The position numbers and the translations under genes were made by a program. The notes below the pieces were generated by a model. It was not told the origin of the DNA, searched no databases, and saw nothing but the letters and a program-made list of their open reading frames with translations. Shown here piece after piece: positions 20,200-28,444 of a DNA stretch of 44,591 nucleotides; positions within the stretch are counted from its first letter, which is position 1; every line of letters starts with the position of its first letter. Source of the stretch: Candidatus Moraniibacteriota bacterium (GTDB taxonomy: Bacteria; Patescibacteriota; Minisyncoccia; Moranbacterales; UBA2206); the NCBI GenBank assembly GCA_026396175.1, contig JAPLXG010000006.1, positions 140,492-185,082 of the forward strand, given 5' to 3'.

Positions 20200-20290
20200 G
20201 GTGGTATATGGTATCTTGTATTTGGTATCTAGTATAAATTCAAAATACTAAATACCAGATACTAAATACTAACTACTAACTACTAAATTT

Positions 20291-20668
20291 ATGACCGAAC
20301 TAAATCAAATCTACAAATGCAATGTTTGTGGTAATATTGTCGAGGTTATGCATAGTGGAGCGGGCGAGCTGGTGTGCTGTGGAGCGCCGATGGAGCTAAA
20401 AGTGGAAAAAACAGAAGATGTGGGAACGGAAAAACACAAGCCGGTGATTGAAAAGACGGCTACCGGCGTGATTGTGCGCGTTGGAGAAGTCGCGCATCCA
20501 ATGGAAAAGGAGCACTACATTGAATGGATCGAAGTAATCACAGACAACAAAATCTATCGCAAATTTCTAGCGCCCGGAGCTGAGCCATATGCCGAGTTTT
20601 GTCTAGAAGCCGAGCAGATCACGGCGCGCGCTTATTGCAATGTGCATGGGCTATGGAAAAATGTTTAG
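20291..20668 (+). CDS. dfx: Desulfoferrodoxin / superoxide reductase
   Basis: [12 protein letters not shown]...CCGAPM desulforedoxin domain; [11 protein letters not shown] and [11 protein letters not shown] site. Confidence 0.94.
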   Translation: MTELNQIYKCNVCGNIVEVMHSGAGELVCCGAPMELKVEKTEDVGTEKHKPVIEKTATGVIVRVGEVAHPMEKEHYIEWIEVITDNKIYRKFLAPGAEPYAEFCLEAEQITARAYCNVHGLWKNV

Positions 20669-20680
20669 TATTGATGGGCT

Positions 20681-20792
20681 ATCCCGCACCAATTCCGACT
20701 GAGCCTTATTTTAGTGTATATTTTGTAGTGCGATTCGCCTAACGGCTTAAGAAAACGATAATCAAAGTTAATATTGTGAATTGGTGAGGGAT
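20681..20792. repeat. 112-bp MITE-like element with TIR related to the 5845 element
   Basis: atcccgcaccaattc ... gaattggtgagggat. Confidence 0.75.
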
Positions 20793-20836
20793 GCTCAATT
20801 TTGTTTCTCCTCACTTCGTTCAGAGACAAAATTGGC

Positions 20837-21109
20837 ATGCACGACTTTATTTTAGCTAAAGAAATAATTGACGAATTGAAAACAATTGTGGCGGAAAAAA
20901 AATTAGATCAGGTTAAAAAGGTCAATGTGGAAATTGGGATGATACATCTCGCGCATGATGGGCACCCGGAACATACGGAAGACATCAGTGTGGAGAATTT
21001 GCAGTTTGGCCTTGCGAGTATCGCTAAAAATACTGCGTTTGAAAAGGTAGAATTTGCAATTAAGAAAATGGCGGGGGAACATTGGAAAATAACGGATATT
21101 GAGGTATAA
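20837..21109 (+). CDS. HypA-like nickel insertion protein lacking the zinc-ribbon domain (start likely ATG 20837)
   Basis: MHDFILAKEIIDEL...VNVEIGMIHL...ENLQFGLASIAKNTAFEKVEFAI...HWKITDIEV; follows the HypA fold order but has no cysteines. Confidence 0.7.
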   Translation: MHDFILAKEIIDELKTIVAEKKLDQVKKVNVEIGMIHLAHDGHPEHTEDISVENLQFGLASIAKNTAFEKVEFAIKKMAGEHWKITDIEV

Positions 21110-21110
21110 T
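21087..21110 (+). repeat. 24-bp direct repeat, copy 1
   Basis: aaataacggatattgaggtataat, identical at 22075-22098. Confidence 0.95.
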
Positions 21111-21166
21111 CTAAATATGCATAATTAATTCAAAGTGCTTGGTTAAACTGAATAAAAAAGAAAGCT

Positions 21167-21658
21167 ATGCATAAAAAAATGGAAAGAAGTTTTGGTGAGG
21201 GATTCACACTAATTGAACTTTTAGTTGTGATTGCTATCATTGGAATTCTAGCTTCGGTCGTTCTTGTCAGCTTAAGTGGTGCGAGGACAAAAGCCAAGGA
21301 TGCAGCAGCTCTTTCTACCGGAATGTCAATATCGATGGTTATTTCAATGTGTGATATCGATGGCGGAAAGGCAAACGCTCCCGCTACAGGAGGAAATATC
21401 TGTAATTTAGGTGCTAGCTATGGCACTTATCCCGCTCCTCCTAGTGGGTGGTCATGGTATAATTATGTTTGGGCAAATGTTACGCCAGGGGACGATCTGA
21501 TTTATTTGACAAGTACATATAATACTAGTTTGATGTATTGCGGTATTTATCCTAGCTGGAGTGGTACTTGTGGCAATCCTGCGTATGTTGGGCTATGTCG
21601 GTTAATTACGAATTTCGGTTGCACCTTATCCACTGATGGCGGGTCTACTTTCAAGTAA
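21167..21658 (+). CDS. Type IV pilin-like prepilin
   Basis: [36 protein letters not shown] class III signal/N-methylation motif. Confidence 0.92.
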   Translation: MHKKMERSFGEGFTLIELLVVIAIIGILASVVLVSLSGARTKAKDAAALSTGMSISMVISMCDIDGGKANAPATGGNICNLGASYGTYPAPPSGWSWYNYVWANVTPGDDLIYLTSTYNTSLMYCGIYPSWSGTCGNPAYVGLCRLITNFGCTLSTDGGSTFK

Positions 21659-21779
21659 TAGGAATATAGATATTTAGCGCATTCTCAAGTAATTTCTTTA
21701 GGACGTGAAGTCGTGTGAAGTAGCACAATCTTCTTCCAGTGGTTATTTGCAAGATAGCACCGCTGAAATATGGGGATAA

Positions 21780-22067
21780 TTGTTCAAAACAACTCTTATG
21801 ATTGAAAAGATACAAGACTGGCTATTTTTCAAGTATAGCATTCAAGTTGAGACTAAGCATATCTGGATGTTTTTGATTTTAGTCGGTTCTATCATGCTGT
21901 TGTTGGTTACACTGATAATTAACGGCGGGTCAGATAAAAAAGTTGATCCGAAAAGTATGCCTATTTTGCCAGGGATGTCAGGTGGTGTGCCGAGCAGACA
22001 AATGTCTAGTCCAGGAGCAGCGCCAGGTGTTATGCAAGCAGTTCCCCAAGCTCCAATTGCGAGATAG
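21780..22067 (+). CDS. Small single-TM protein of unknown function
   Basis: ORF with IWMFLILVGSIMLLLVTLII TM helix and Pro/Gly/Met-rich tail. Confidence 0.6.
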   Translation: MFKTTLMIEKIQDWLFFKYSIQVETKHIWMFLILVGSIMLLLVTLIINGGSDKKVDPKSMPILPGMSGGVPSRQMSSPGAAPGVMQAVPQAPIAR

Positions 22068-22074
22068 AAGAGGT

Positions 22075-22098
22075 AAATAACGGATATTGAGGTATAAT
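22075..22098 (+). repeat. 24-bp direct repeat, copy 2
   Basis: aaataacggatattgaggtataat. Confidence 0.95.
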
Positions 22099-22208
22099 AG
22101 TGCCAGAGGTCAATGAGCAAGAATCAGTGACCAGCGGGGGTAATTATTTATGCAAGTGGCTTGAGTAGTGAGTTATGTTCACTGTTCACTGTTCACTGAT
22201 TGTTGTGT

Positions 22209-23213
22209 ATGACCAAGATCGCAATTAATGGCTTTGGCCGCATTGGCCGGCTGAGTCTCAAAATCGCTTTTGAAAAAGAAGGGTTGGAAGTGGTGGCAAT
22301 TAATGATCTGACTGATCTCAAAACCGCCGCGCATCTTTTGAAATATGATTCCAGCTATGGGCGCTACGGACACGAAGTGAATGTGGATGAAGAAAATTCG
22401 GAAATTATTATCGATGGAACACGGATTAAATTCTTTTCGCAGGCTGATCCAGAAAAATTACCTTGGGGAGAATTGGGAATTGATATTGTGCTTGAATGCA
22501 CTGGTGTTTTTCAAAATCGAGAAAAAGCCGGGAAGCACATTGCGGCGGGAGCGAAGAAAGTAATTCTGAGCGCGCCACCGAAAGATGATATCCCGGTCTA
22601 TCTTTTGGGAGTGAACGAAAATGAATATGATCCGAGCGAAGACATTATTTCCAACGGCTCTTGCACGACCAATTGTTTGGCGCCGATGATTAAGATTTTG
22701 GACGACAAGTTTGGCGTGGAAAAAGGTTTTATGACCACAACGCATTCCTACACCAACGATCAGAGAATCCTAGACCTGCCACACAAAGATTTGCGCCGAG
22801 CCAGAGCGGCGGCGCTCAGCATTATTCCAACCACGACCGGAGCGGCCAAAACTGTGGGAAAGGTCTTGAAACACTTGGAAGGAAAACTGGACGGCATCTC
22901 TCTTCGCGTTCCAACTCCTGTTGTTTCAATCGTGGATTTTATCTGTAACCTAAAAAAGGAAGCGACCGCGGAAGAGATAAATGAAGCTTTCCGCGAAGCG
23001 GCGGGAAATGGGATGAGTGGAATTTTAGCCGTAAGCGATGAAGGTTTGGTCTCAATGGATTTCAAGGGCGACGCTCACAGCGCGATTGTCGACACGCCAC
23101 TCACAATGGCGAAAGGCGACTTGGTGAAAGTGGTCGGTTGGTATGACAACGAATGGGCTTACTCCAATCGGTTTGTGGAAATGGCGGAATATATTAGCAA
23201 CAAGCAGGGTTGA
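22209..23213 (+). CDS. gap: Glyceraldehyde-3-phosphate dehydrogenase
   Basis: INGFGRIGRL, SNGSCTTNCLAP, THSYTNDQ, RRARAAALSIIPTTTGAAK, WYDNEWAYSNR. Confidence 0.97.
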   Translation: MTKIAINGFGRIGRLSLKIAFEKEGLEVVAINDLTDLKTAAHLLKYDSSYGRYGHEVNVDEENSEIIIDGTRIKFFSQADPEKLPWGELGIDIVLECTGVFQNREKAGKHIAAGAKKVILSAPPKDDIPVYLLGVNENEYDPSEDIISNGSCTTNCLAPMIKILDDKFGVEKGFMTTTHSYTNDQRILDLPHKDLRRARAAALSIIPTTTGAAKTVGKVLKHLEGKLDGISLRVPTPVVSIVDFICNLKKEATAEEINEAFREAAGNGMSGILAVSDEGLVSMDFKGDAHSAIVDTPLTMAKGDLVKVVGWYDNEWAYSNRFVEMAEYISNKQG

Positions 23214-23346
23214 GTTTATAGTTAAATTTTTTCATGTATAATTTGAAATTTACAATTTGAAATTTACAATGAATTTTCAATGACTAAATTTAGAAATTGA
23301 AAATTGTGAATTAAATGAAAATTGAAAATTGAAAATTGAAAATTTT

Positions 23347-24918
23347 GTGCTTGATATTATCATCAAAAACGCCAATATTATCGATGGAACCGGGATGCCG
23401 GCGTATCGGGCTGACATTGGCATCAAAGAGGACGAGATAAAAAAAATCGGCGCGCTTCGCGATGAGCGGGCGAGCGTGGAGATTGATGCAGAAGGGAAAA
23501 TAGTTTGCCCGGGTTTTATCGATGTTAATAATCATAGTGACACCTATTGGCGCATATTTCTCGATCCGCACTTGGAGAGCCTCATCTATCAAGGAATCAC
23601 GACAATTATCGGTGGAAATTGTGGAACGTCACTGGCGCCGTTGGCAAATCCGGGAACGATTGACGCGATTCAAAAATGGGTCGATGTCAAAAAAATAAAT
23701 GTCAGCTGGCTGAAAGTCAAAGAATTTTTGGCGTTTTTGGGTGAAAAGAAAATTTCTCCCAATTTTGCCACATTAGTGGGACACGCGACACTGCGGCGGG
23801 GAATTATTGGCGACGAAGTGCGCAGTATGGTGCCAAAAGAAATTGAGGCCTTAAAAAAAGCACTGGAGAAATCGATGAAAGAAGGAGCGCTGGGAATGTC
23901 CACGGGTCTCATCTATTCTCACGCGCGTCTTGCGCCCTATGACGAATTGTTGGCGCTGGCCAAAATTGTCAAAAAATATGACGGAGTTTACGCGACGCAC
24001 ATTCGCTCGGAGCAAAAAGAAATTGTGGAAGCGGTTGAGGAGGCACTGCGTATTGCCAGAGACTCCGGCGCAAAATTGCAAATCTCGCACTTGAAAGTTA
24101 TCGGCGAAAAAAATTGGCCTAAGATGAAGGATGTTTTAGCGTTGATTGCCAACGCGAAAGAAGAAGGGATTGATGTGACATTTGATGTCTATCCCTATAC
24201 CGCAACCGGATCGGTGCTCTATTCATTTCTTCCAGCTTGGATTTCGGAAGGCGGAAAAAGAATTATGCTGCATCGCTTGAAGGATCCAGTCATTCGGGCG
24301 AAAGTAATTTCGGAAATGCGCGAGTCGGAGTTTGATTATTCCAAGATTGAAATTGCCATCTCGCCACTCAACAAAACCTTGGCGCGTCACAGCATTTCTG
24401 AGATTGCGCTCAGTCAAGAAAAATCAGTGGAAGACGCGGTTATCGATATCTTGATTGCCTCGGAAGGAATGGTGGTGACTTCGATGGAAGTGTTAAGCGA
24501 AGATAATGTCCAACAAGCGATTGCTAGTCCATTATCTTTCATTGCGACCAACGGCGCGGGCTATGATATTTTCCACGCCAAAACAGGCGAACGAGTGCAT
24601 CCGCGTAATTTCGGATCGTTTATTAAAGTTTTGGAAAAATATGTCAAAAAAGAACGGCTTTTAAGCTGGGAAGTGGCGATCAATAAGATGACCCAAGCCC
24701 CGGCCGAAAAGTTTGGTTTGAAAAATAGAGGGGCCTTGAAAAAGGGTTACTTTGCTGATATAGTGATGCTTGATCCGGATAAGTTGAAAAGCCCCGCCAC
24801 GGTGGAAAATCCCTATCAATATTCGAAAGGGGTTGAGCTGGTTATCATAAACGGTGAGATTGTACTCTCAGATGGCGCGTATAATGGCAATCGGAATGGG
24901 CGGGTGATTAAACGATAA
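23347..24918 (+). CDS. N-acyl-D-amino-acid deacylase / amidohydrolase family (start uncertain, TTG 23329 or GTG 23347)
   Basis: IIKNANIIDGTGMPAYRADIGIK, CPGFIDVNNHSD, GNCGTSLAP, GALGMSTGLIY, THIRSE, ISHLKVIGEKNW. Confidence 0.85.
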   Translation: MLDIIIKNANIIDGTGMPAYRADIGIKEDEIKKIGALRDERASVEIDAEGKIVCPGFIDVNNHSDTYWRIFLDPHLESLIYQGITTIIGGNCGTSLAPLANPGTIDAIQKWVDVKKINVSWLKVKEFLAFLGEKKISPNFATLVGHATLRRGIIGDEVRSMVPKEIEALKKALEKSMKEGALGMSTGLIYSHARLAPYDELLALAKIVKKYDGVYATHIRSEQKEIVEAVEEALRIARDSGAKLQISHLKVIGEKNWPKMKDVLALIANAKEEGIDVTFDVYPYTATGSVLYSFLPAWISEGGKRIMLHRLKDPVIRAKVISEMRESEFDYSKIEIAISPLNKTLARHSISEIALSQEKSVEDAVIDILIASEGMVVTSMEVLSEDNVQQAIASPLSFIATNGAGYDIFHAKTGERVHPRNFGSFIKVLEKYVKKERLLSWEVAINKMTQAPAEKFGLKNRGALKKGYFADIVMLDPDKLKSPATVENPYQYSKGVELVIINGEIVLSDGAYNGNRNGRVIKR

Positions 24919-24967
24919 AACTTGTGAGTAAGATTATTCTAAAAACCGTTGAGTTTAAAAACTATAC

Positions 24968-24998
24968 TCTGGAGCTAAAAAGCCAGAGTTGTTTTTGA
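24968..24998 (+). terminator. Rho-independent terminator
   Basis: actctggagctaaaaagccagagttgttttt. Confidence 0.65.
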
Positions 24999-25040
24999 TT
25001 GTAGTGTGACTTACGCGTTTGCCAAAAAAACAAAAAAATA

Positions 25041-25230
25041 TGTCATCCCTTCGATAAACTCAGGACAAGCCTGAGCGTAGCGCAGCGGAGTCGAAGGATC
25101 TGCTTTCCATTTTCACTAGCTTTACTATAGTTCAGTGAGCCTCGGGTTATGGGCAGTAGATCCCTGCCTACCGGCAGGCAGGCTTCGACTACGTTCCGAT
25201 GAGTACATCTTCACTCCGCTCAGGATGACA
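25041..25230. repeat. TIR element of the TGTCATYCTGAGCG family, copy 2, carrying a 17-nt GCCTACCGG repeat
   Basis: tgtcatccc...gctcaggatgaca; 17-mer at 25166-25182. Confidence 0.85.
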
Positions 25231-25272
25231 AGCTTAATTCAATTGCGTAAGTCTCGCGTTATAAATTCAAAT

Positions 25273-26655
25273 ATGGAAATGAGTGATTTTAGAAAAAAGA
25301 AGATAACAGTGATGGGACTGGGATTGCATGGCGGCGGAATCGGCGTGATCCGATTTTTGTTTGAAGCGGGAGCAACGCTTTCCGTGACTGATTTGAAATC
25401 CGAGCAGGAACTGGAAGCATCTTTGGTTAAGCTGAAAGATCTGCCGGGAATTAAATATGTCCTGGGGCAGCATCAAGAGGACGATTTCACAAAGGCGGAT
25501 ATGGTGGTCAAAAATCCAGCTGTGCCTTGGACGAATAAATATATTCAATTGGCGCTAAAAAATGATGTTCCCGTCGAAATTGATTCCAGTCTCTTTTTTA
25601 AATTGTGTAAAAATAAAATAATCGGCGTGACCGGAACGAGAGGAAAGACCACCACCGCTTCTTTGATCTTCGAGATATTGCGCGCTGCCGGGATGAGTCC
25701 GGTCAAAGTGGGAATTGGGCAGGTTTCTGTTTTGGATAAGTTGAAAGAATTAGAAAAGGATTCCGTGGTTGTTTTTGAGCTTTCCAGTTGGAGACTGAGT
25801 GCGCTCGGGAGAGCTGGGTTGAGTCCGGAAATCGCTGTTTTGACAAATATATTTCAAGATCACCTGAATTATTATCCCGATATGGCAGAATATCTCGCGG
25901 ATAAAAAATATATTTTTTCCCAGCAAAAAAAATCTGACTTTTGTGTTCTGAATTGGGACGATGAAAAATTGAGAGAGTTGGAAAAGGAAATCAATTCTCA
26001 GCTTGTGCGATTTTCCCAAAATAAAATTGCGGAGGAAAAATCGGTGTATGTTTCAAATAATGCTATCTATGCAAAATGGGAAAATGTTGAAGAAAGAGTT
26101 ATGGATGTAAGTGAGGTAACCTTAAAAGGCGCGCATAATCTAGCTAATATTTTGGCGAGCATCGCAGTGGGAAAAGCGCTGAATATCGAGGCAGAAATAA
26201 TTAAAAAGGGCATTCTATCATTTTCCGGATTGCCACATCGCTTGGAATTTGTGCGAGAACTAGATGGAGTGAGATATTATAACGATACGGCCGCTACTTC
26301 TCCCGATGGCGCGATTTCCAGCTTGAATTCTTTTGTGGAACCGATTGTTTTGATTGCGGGCGGCTCGGATAAAAATCTGGATATGCGGGACTTAGCCGAG
26401 GCGATTAGAAATGCAACCGATAGAGTGGTTTTTTTGCCAGGGGTTGGAACGGATAAAATAATCAAGGAATGGCAAGATAGCGATAAGAAATACGCAGTAG
26501 CTAATTCGATGGATTCGGCTGTGTCGCTGGCGAAAAATTTGGCCAAGAAGGGAGATGTTGTTTTGCTTTCTCCCGGTACGGCTAGCTTTGGTCTATTTGT
26601 CAACGAGTTTGATCGCGGGGATAAATTCAAATTGGCAGTGAATAGTTTGGTTTAA
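25273..26655 (+). CDS. murD: UDP-N-acetylmuramoylalanine--D-glutamate ligase (start likely ATG 25273)
   Basis: GVTGTRGKTTTASL, NIFQDHLNYY, YYNDTAATSPDGAISSL, LIAGGSDKNLD, LLSPGTASFGLFVNEFDRGD. Confidence 0.93.
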   Translation: MEMSDFRKKKITVMGLGLHGGGIGVIRFLFEAGATLSVTDLKSEQELEASLVKLKDLPGIKYVLGQHQEDDFTKADMVVKNPAVPWTNKYIQLALKNDVPVEIDSSLFFKLCKNKIIGVTGTRGKTTTASLIFEILRAAGMSPVKVGIGQVSVLDKLKELEKDSVVVFELSSWRLSALGRAGLSPEIAVLTNIFQDHLNYYPDMAEYLADKKYIFSQQKKSDFCVLNWDDEKLRELEKEINSQLVRFSQNKIAEEKSVYVSNNAIYAKWENVEERVMDVSEVTLKGAHNLANILASIAVGKALNIEAEIIKKGILSFSGLPHRLEFVRELDGVRYYNDTAATSPDGAISSLNSFVEPIVLIAGGSDKNLDMRDLAEAIRNATDRVVFLPGVGTDKIIKEWQDSDKKYAVANSMDSAVSLAKNLAKKGDVVLLSPGTASFGLFVNEFDRGDKFKLAVNSLV

Positions 26656-26661
26656 GTTTGC

Positions 26662-26806
26662 GACTTATGCCAACCCCAAAAACAAACTTCAAAGCGCAGG
26701 TTTTTCTAGGGGCGGTCTCTGTTTTTTCAGTCTTCAAAATAACTAAAAATTTTCCAGGTCAACCCTGGCTATAGATAAGTTTATTTTTGGGGTTGGCATA
26801 AGTCTT
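26662..26806. repeat. 145-bp TIR element (ACTTATGCCAACCCCAAAAA family)
   Basis: gacttatgccaaccccaaaaa ... tttttggggttggcataagtc; partial relative at 17720-17796. Confidence 0.88.
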
Positions 26807-26818
26807 AAAATTAAAAAT

Positions 26819-27655
26819 TTGAAAAATAACACAGGAAAAATTGGCATATTCGATTCTGGTTTAGGAGGCCTCACTATTTTGAGAGAAGTGGTGAGGCTTT
26901 TGCCGCAGCGGGAGTACCTCTATTTGGGCGATAATTTGCGCGCGCCCTATGGCAACAGATCGGAGCAGAAAATATTTGAGTACACTTTGGCTGGCGTGGA
27001 GTGGCTATTTGGGCACGGCGCGGAAATTGTAATCTTGGCTTGCAACACAGCTTCGGCCAATGCTCTGCGAAAAATTCAGCGGGAGGTTTTGCCACTCAAA
27101 TATCCGAGCAAAAGAGTCTTGGGCATTATCATTCCCACGGCGGAGGATATTGGACAGTTTAGTAAAGCTGGTCACGTCGGAGTGCTGGCGACAGTCGCGA
27201 CGGTGAGATCTAAAACATTCGAAAAAGAAATAAAAAAATGTAACTCACACATAAGGATAGTTTGCCAATCAGGCGGAAGGCTGGTCGAATTGATTGAGAA
27301 TGGCGGGAATGAGAAATTATTGCAGGCAGAAATTGAAAAAGTTACTCGGCGGTTAATTTCCAAAGATAAATTGATCGATGCGGTTATCCTCGGTTGTACG
27401 CATTATGCCCTGATTAAAAATCAAATAAAAAATAGCTTGCCAAAAGATATTGGCGTGATTGACCAAGGCGAGATAGTCGCCCTAAAATTGGCGGATTATC
27501 TCAGGCGGCATAAGGAGATTGGCAAAAAGTTAAGCAAAGAATCCGCGGTCTGTTTTTATACTACGTCAGACAAAGTTGTGGTGAAAAAAATGATGGCGCA
27601 ATTTTATGGGAAGAAGATTTCCATTAGCACGGTTAGCTATAAAATCGGAGCTTAG
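26819..27655 (+). CDS. murI: Glutamate racemase (TTG start)
   Basis: IGIFDSGLGGLTILREV, YLGDNLRAPYGNRS, LACNTASANALR, GVLATVATV, LGCTHYALI. Confidence 0.94.
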   Translation: MKNNTGKIGIFDSGLGGLTILREVVRLLPQREYLYLGDNLRAPYGNRSEQKIFEYTLAGVEWLFGHGAEIVILACNTASANALRKIQREVLPLKYPSKRVLGIIIPTAEDIGQFSKAGHVGVLATVATVRSKTFEKEIKKCNSHIRIVCQSGGRLVELIENGGNEKLLQAEIEKVTRRLISKDKLIDAVILGCTHYALIKNQIKNSLPKDIGVIDQGEIVALKLADYLRRHKEIGKKLSKESAVCFYTTSDKVVVKKMMAQFYGKKISISTVSYKIGA

Positions 27656-27675
27656 CTCCAATTCGCCTTCATCGC

Positions 27676-27704
27676 TGGACAAATTATTTTTTATTGGCTA
27701 TAAT
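27676..27704 (+). promoter_or_regulatory. Sigma70-like promoter of the tRNA cluster
   Basis: TGGACA - 17 nt - TATAAT, 17 nt before the first tRNA-like element. Confidence 0.6.
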
Positions 27705-27721
27705 GGCAATTAGTTGTTTTT

Positions 27722-27851
27722 GGGCCATTAGCTTCCTCCAAAGGCGGACAAGCAGTTTCAGCCCAAGGCTGATCCGCCTCGGGCGGAGGTTAGAGCGCGC
27801 CCGCCACGGCGGGTAATGACGAGGTCGGAGATTCGAGTTCTCCATCGCCCA
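27722..27851 (+). pseudogene. tRNA-Ile-like gene interrupted by palindromes in D-loop and anticodon arm
   Basis: gggccattagctt[cctcc...ggagg]ttagagcgcg[cccgccacggcggg]taatgacgaggtcggagattcgagttctccatcgccca. Confidence 0.75.
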
Positions 27852-27916
27852 CATAGCACAAGATACAAGATACAAAATACAAAATACAAAATACAAAATA
27901 CAAGATACAAACTTTA

Positions 27917-27989
27917 GGGCCCTTAGCTCATTTGGTAGAGCACCTGCTTTGCAAGCAGGGGGTGATCGGTTCGAGCCCGATAGGGTCCA
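27917..27989 (+). tRNA. tRNA-Ala(TGC)
   Basis: Complete cloverleaf; anticodon stem-loop cctgctttgcaagcagg; TTCGAGC T-loop. Confidence 0.95.
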
Positions 27990-28043
27990 CGTTTCAAAAT
28001 CAAAAAGTAAAAATCAAAATGCAAAAATAATTTTTGAATATAC

Positions 28044-28111
28044 GGGCGATTAGCTCAGTTGATCAGAGTGGACATTTGCTCAGTCGCAAATATCCTGATT
28101 ATGACGAGGCC
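28044..28111 (+). pseudogene. tRNA-Ile 5' remnant with hairpin at anticodon arm and no T-arm
   Basis: gggcgattagctcagttgatcagagt[ggacatttgc-tcagtc-gcaaatatcc]tgattatgacgaggcc. Confidence 0.75.
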
Positions 28112-28142
28112 TGTTTAAAATAAAAATATCCGTAGCATATAC

Positions 28143-28374
28143 GGGCGATTAGCTCAGTTGGTTAGAGCGTTCACCCCGCACCAAATTTTAATTAAGTAAG
28201 CCCGAAATGCAATAAGGGCGTATAGCTCAGTTGGTTAGAGCGCGTCACTGATAATGACGAGGTCTCTGGTTCGAGTCCAGATATGCCCACAAAGCTGAAT
28301 CATTGAAAAATTGAAATTTGGTGCGGGGCGAGCTGATAATGACGAGGTCCGAGGTTCGAGTCCCCGATCGCCCA
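28143..28374 (+). pseudogene. tRNA-Ile gene split at anticodon arm by about 155-bp insert with 15-bp perfect TIR
   Basis: 5' part 28143-28173, ccccgcaccaaattt 28174-28188, aaatttggtgcgggg 28314-28328, 3' part 28329-28374 ending gatcgccca. Confidence 0.75.
28216..28289 (+). tRNA. tRNA-Ile(GAT), intact, nested inside the split tRNA-Ile
   Basis: gggcgtatagctcagttggttagagcgcgtcactgataatgacgaggtctctggttcgagtccagatatgccca; complete cloverleaf. Confidence 0.95.
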
Positions 28375-28412
28375 CATCGCAAGTTTTCTTTTTAGGGAAG
28401 GATTAAAAAACG

Positions 28413-28444
28413 CTTGACAGAAGCGTTTTTTTGTGCTACAATCT
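28413..28444 (+). promoter_or_regulatory. Sigma70-like promoter overlapping a hairpin
   Basis: TTGACA - 17 nt (gaagcgtttttttgtgc) - TACAAT inside aacgcttgacagaagcgttttttt. Confidence 0.6.

Noticed and set aside
25135-25272. N-terminal 46 residues of the tracked murD ORF
   Set aside because: They translate the 25041 TIR element and the 17-mer palindrome; MurD similarity begins near ATG 25273.
27684-27896. Minus-strand 70-aa ORF across tRNA region
   Set aside because: Overlaps tRNA-like sequence and tandem repeats; no protein-like features.
27858-27910. Tandem (caaaatacaa)n / caagatacaa stretch as possible CRISPR
   Set aside because: Unit is about 9-10 nt with no spacers; same low-complexity words appear in other spacers (10312, 12723, 20210). 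No cas genes.
28143-28374. Confident call of a Nanoarchaeum-style trans-split tRNA
   Set aside because: Anticodon stem left after joining (gttca/tgacg) is imperfect, the T-stem has an A-C mismatch, and an intact tRNA-Ile(GAT) lies inside, so a disrupted copy is the simpler reading; kept only as an alternative.
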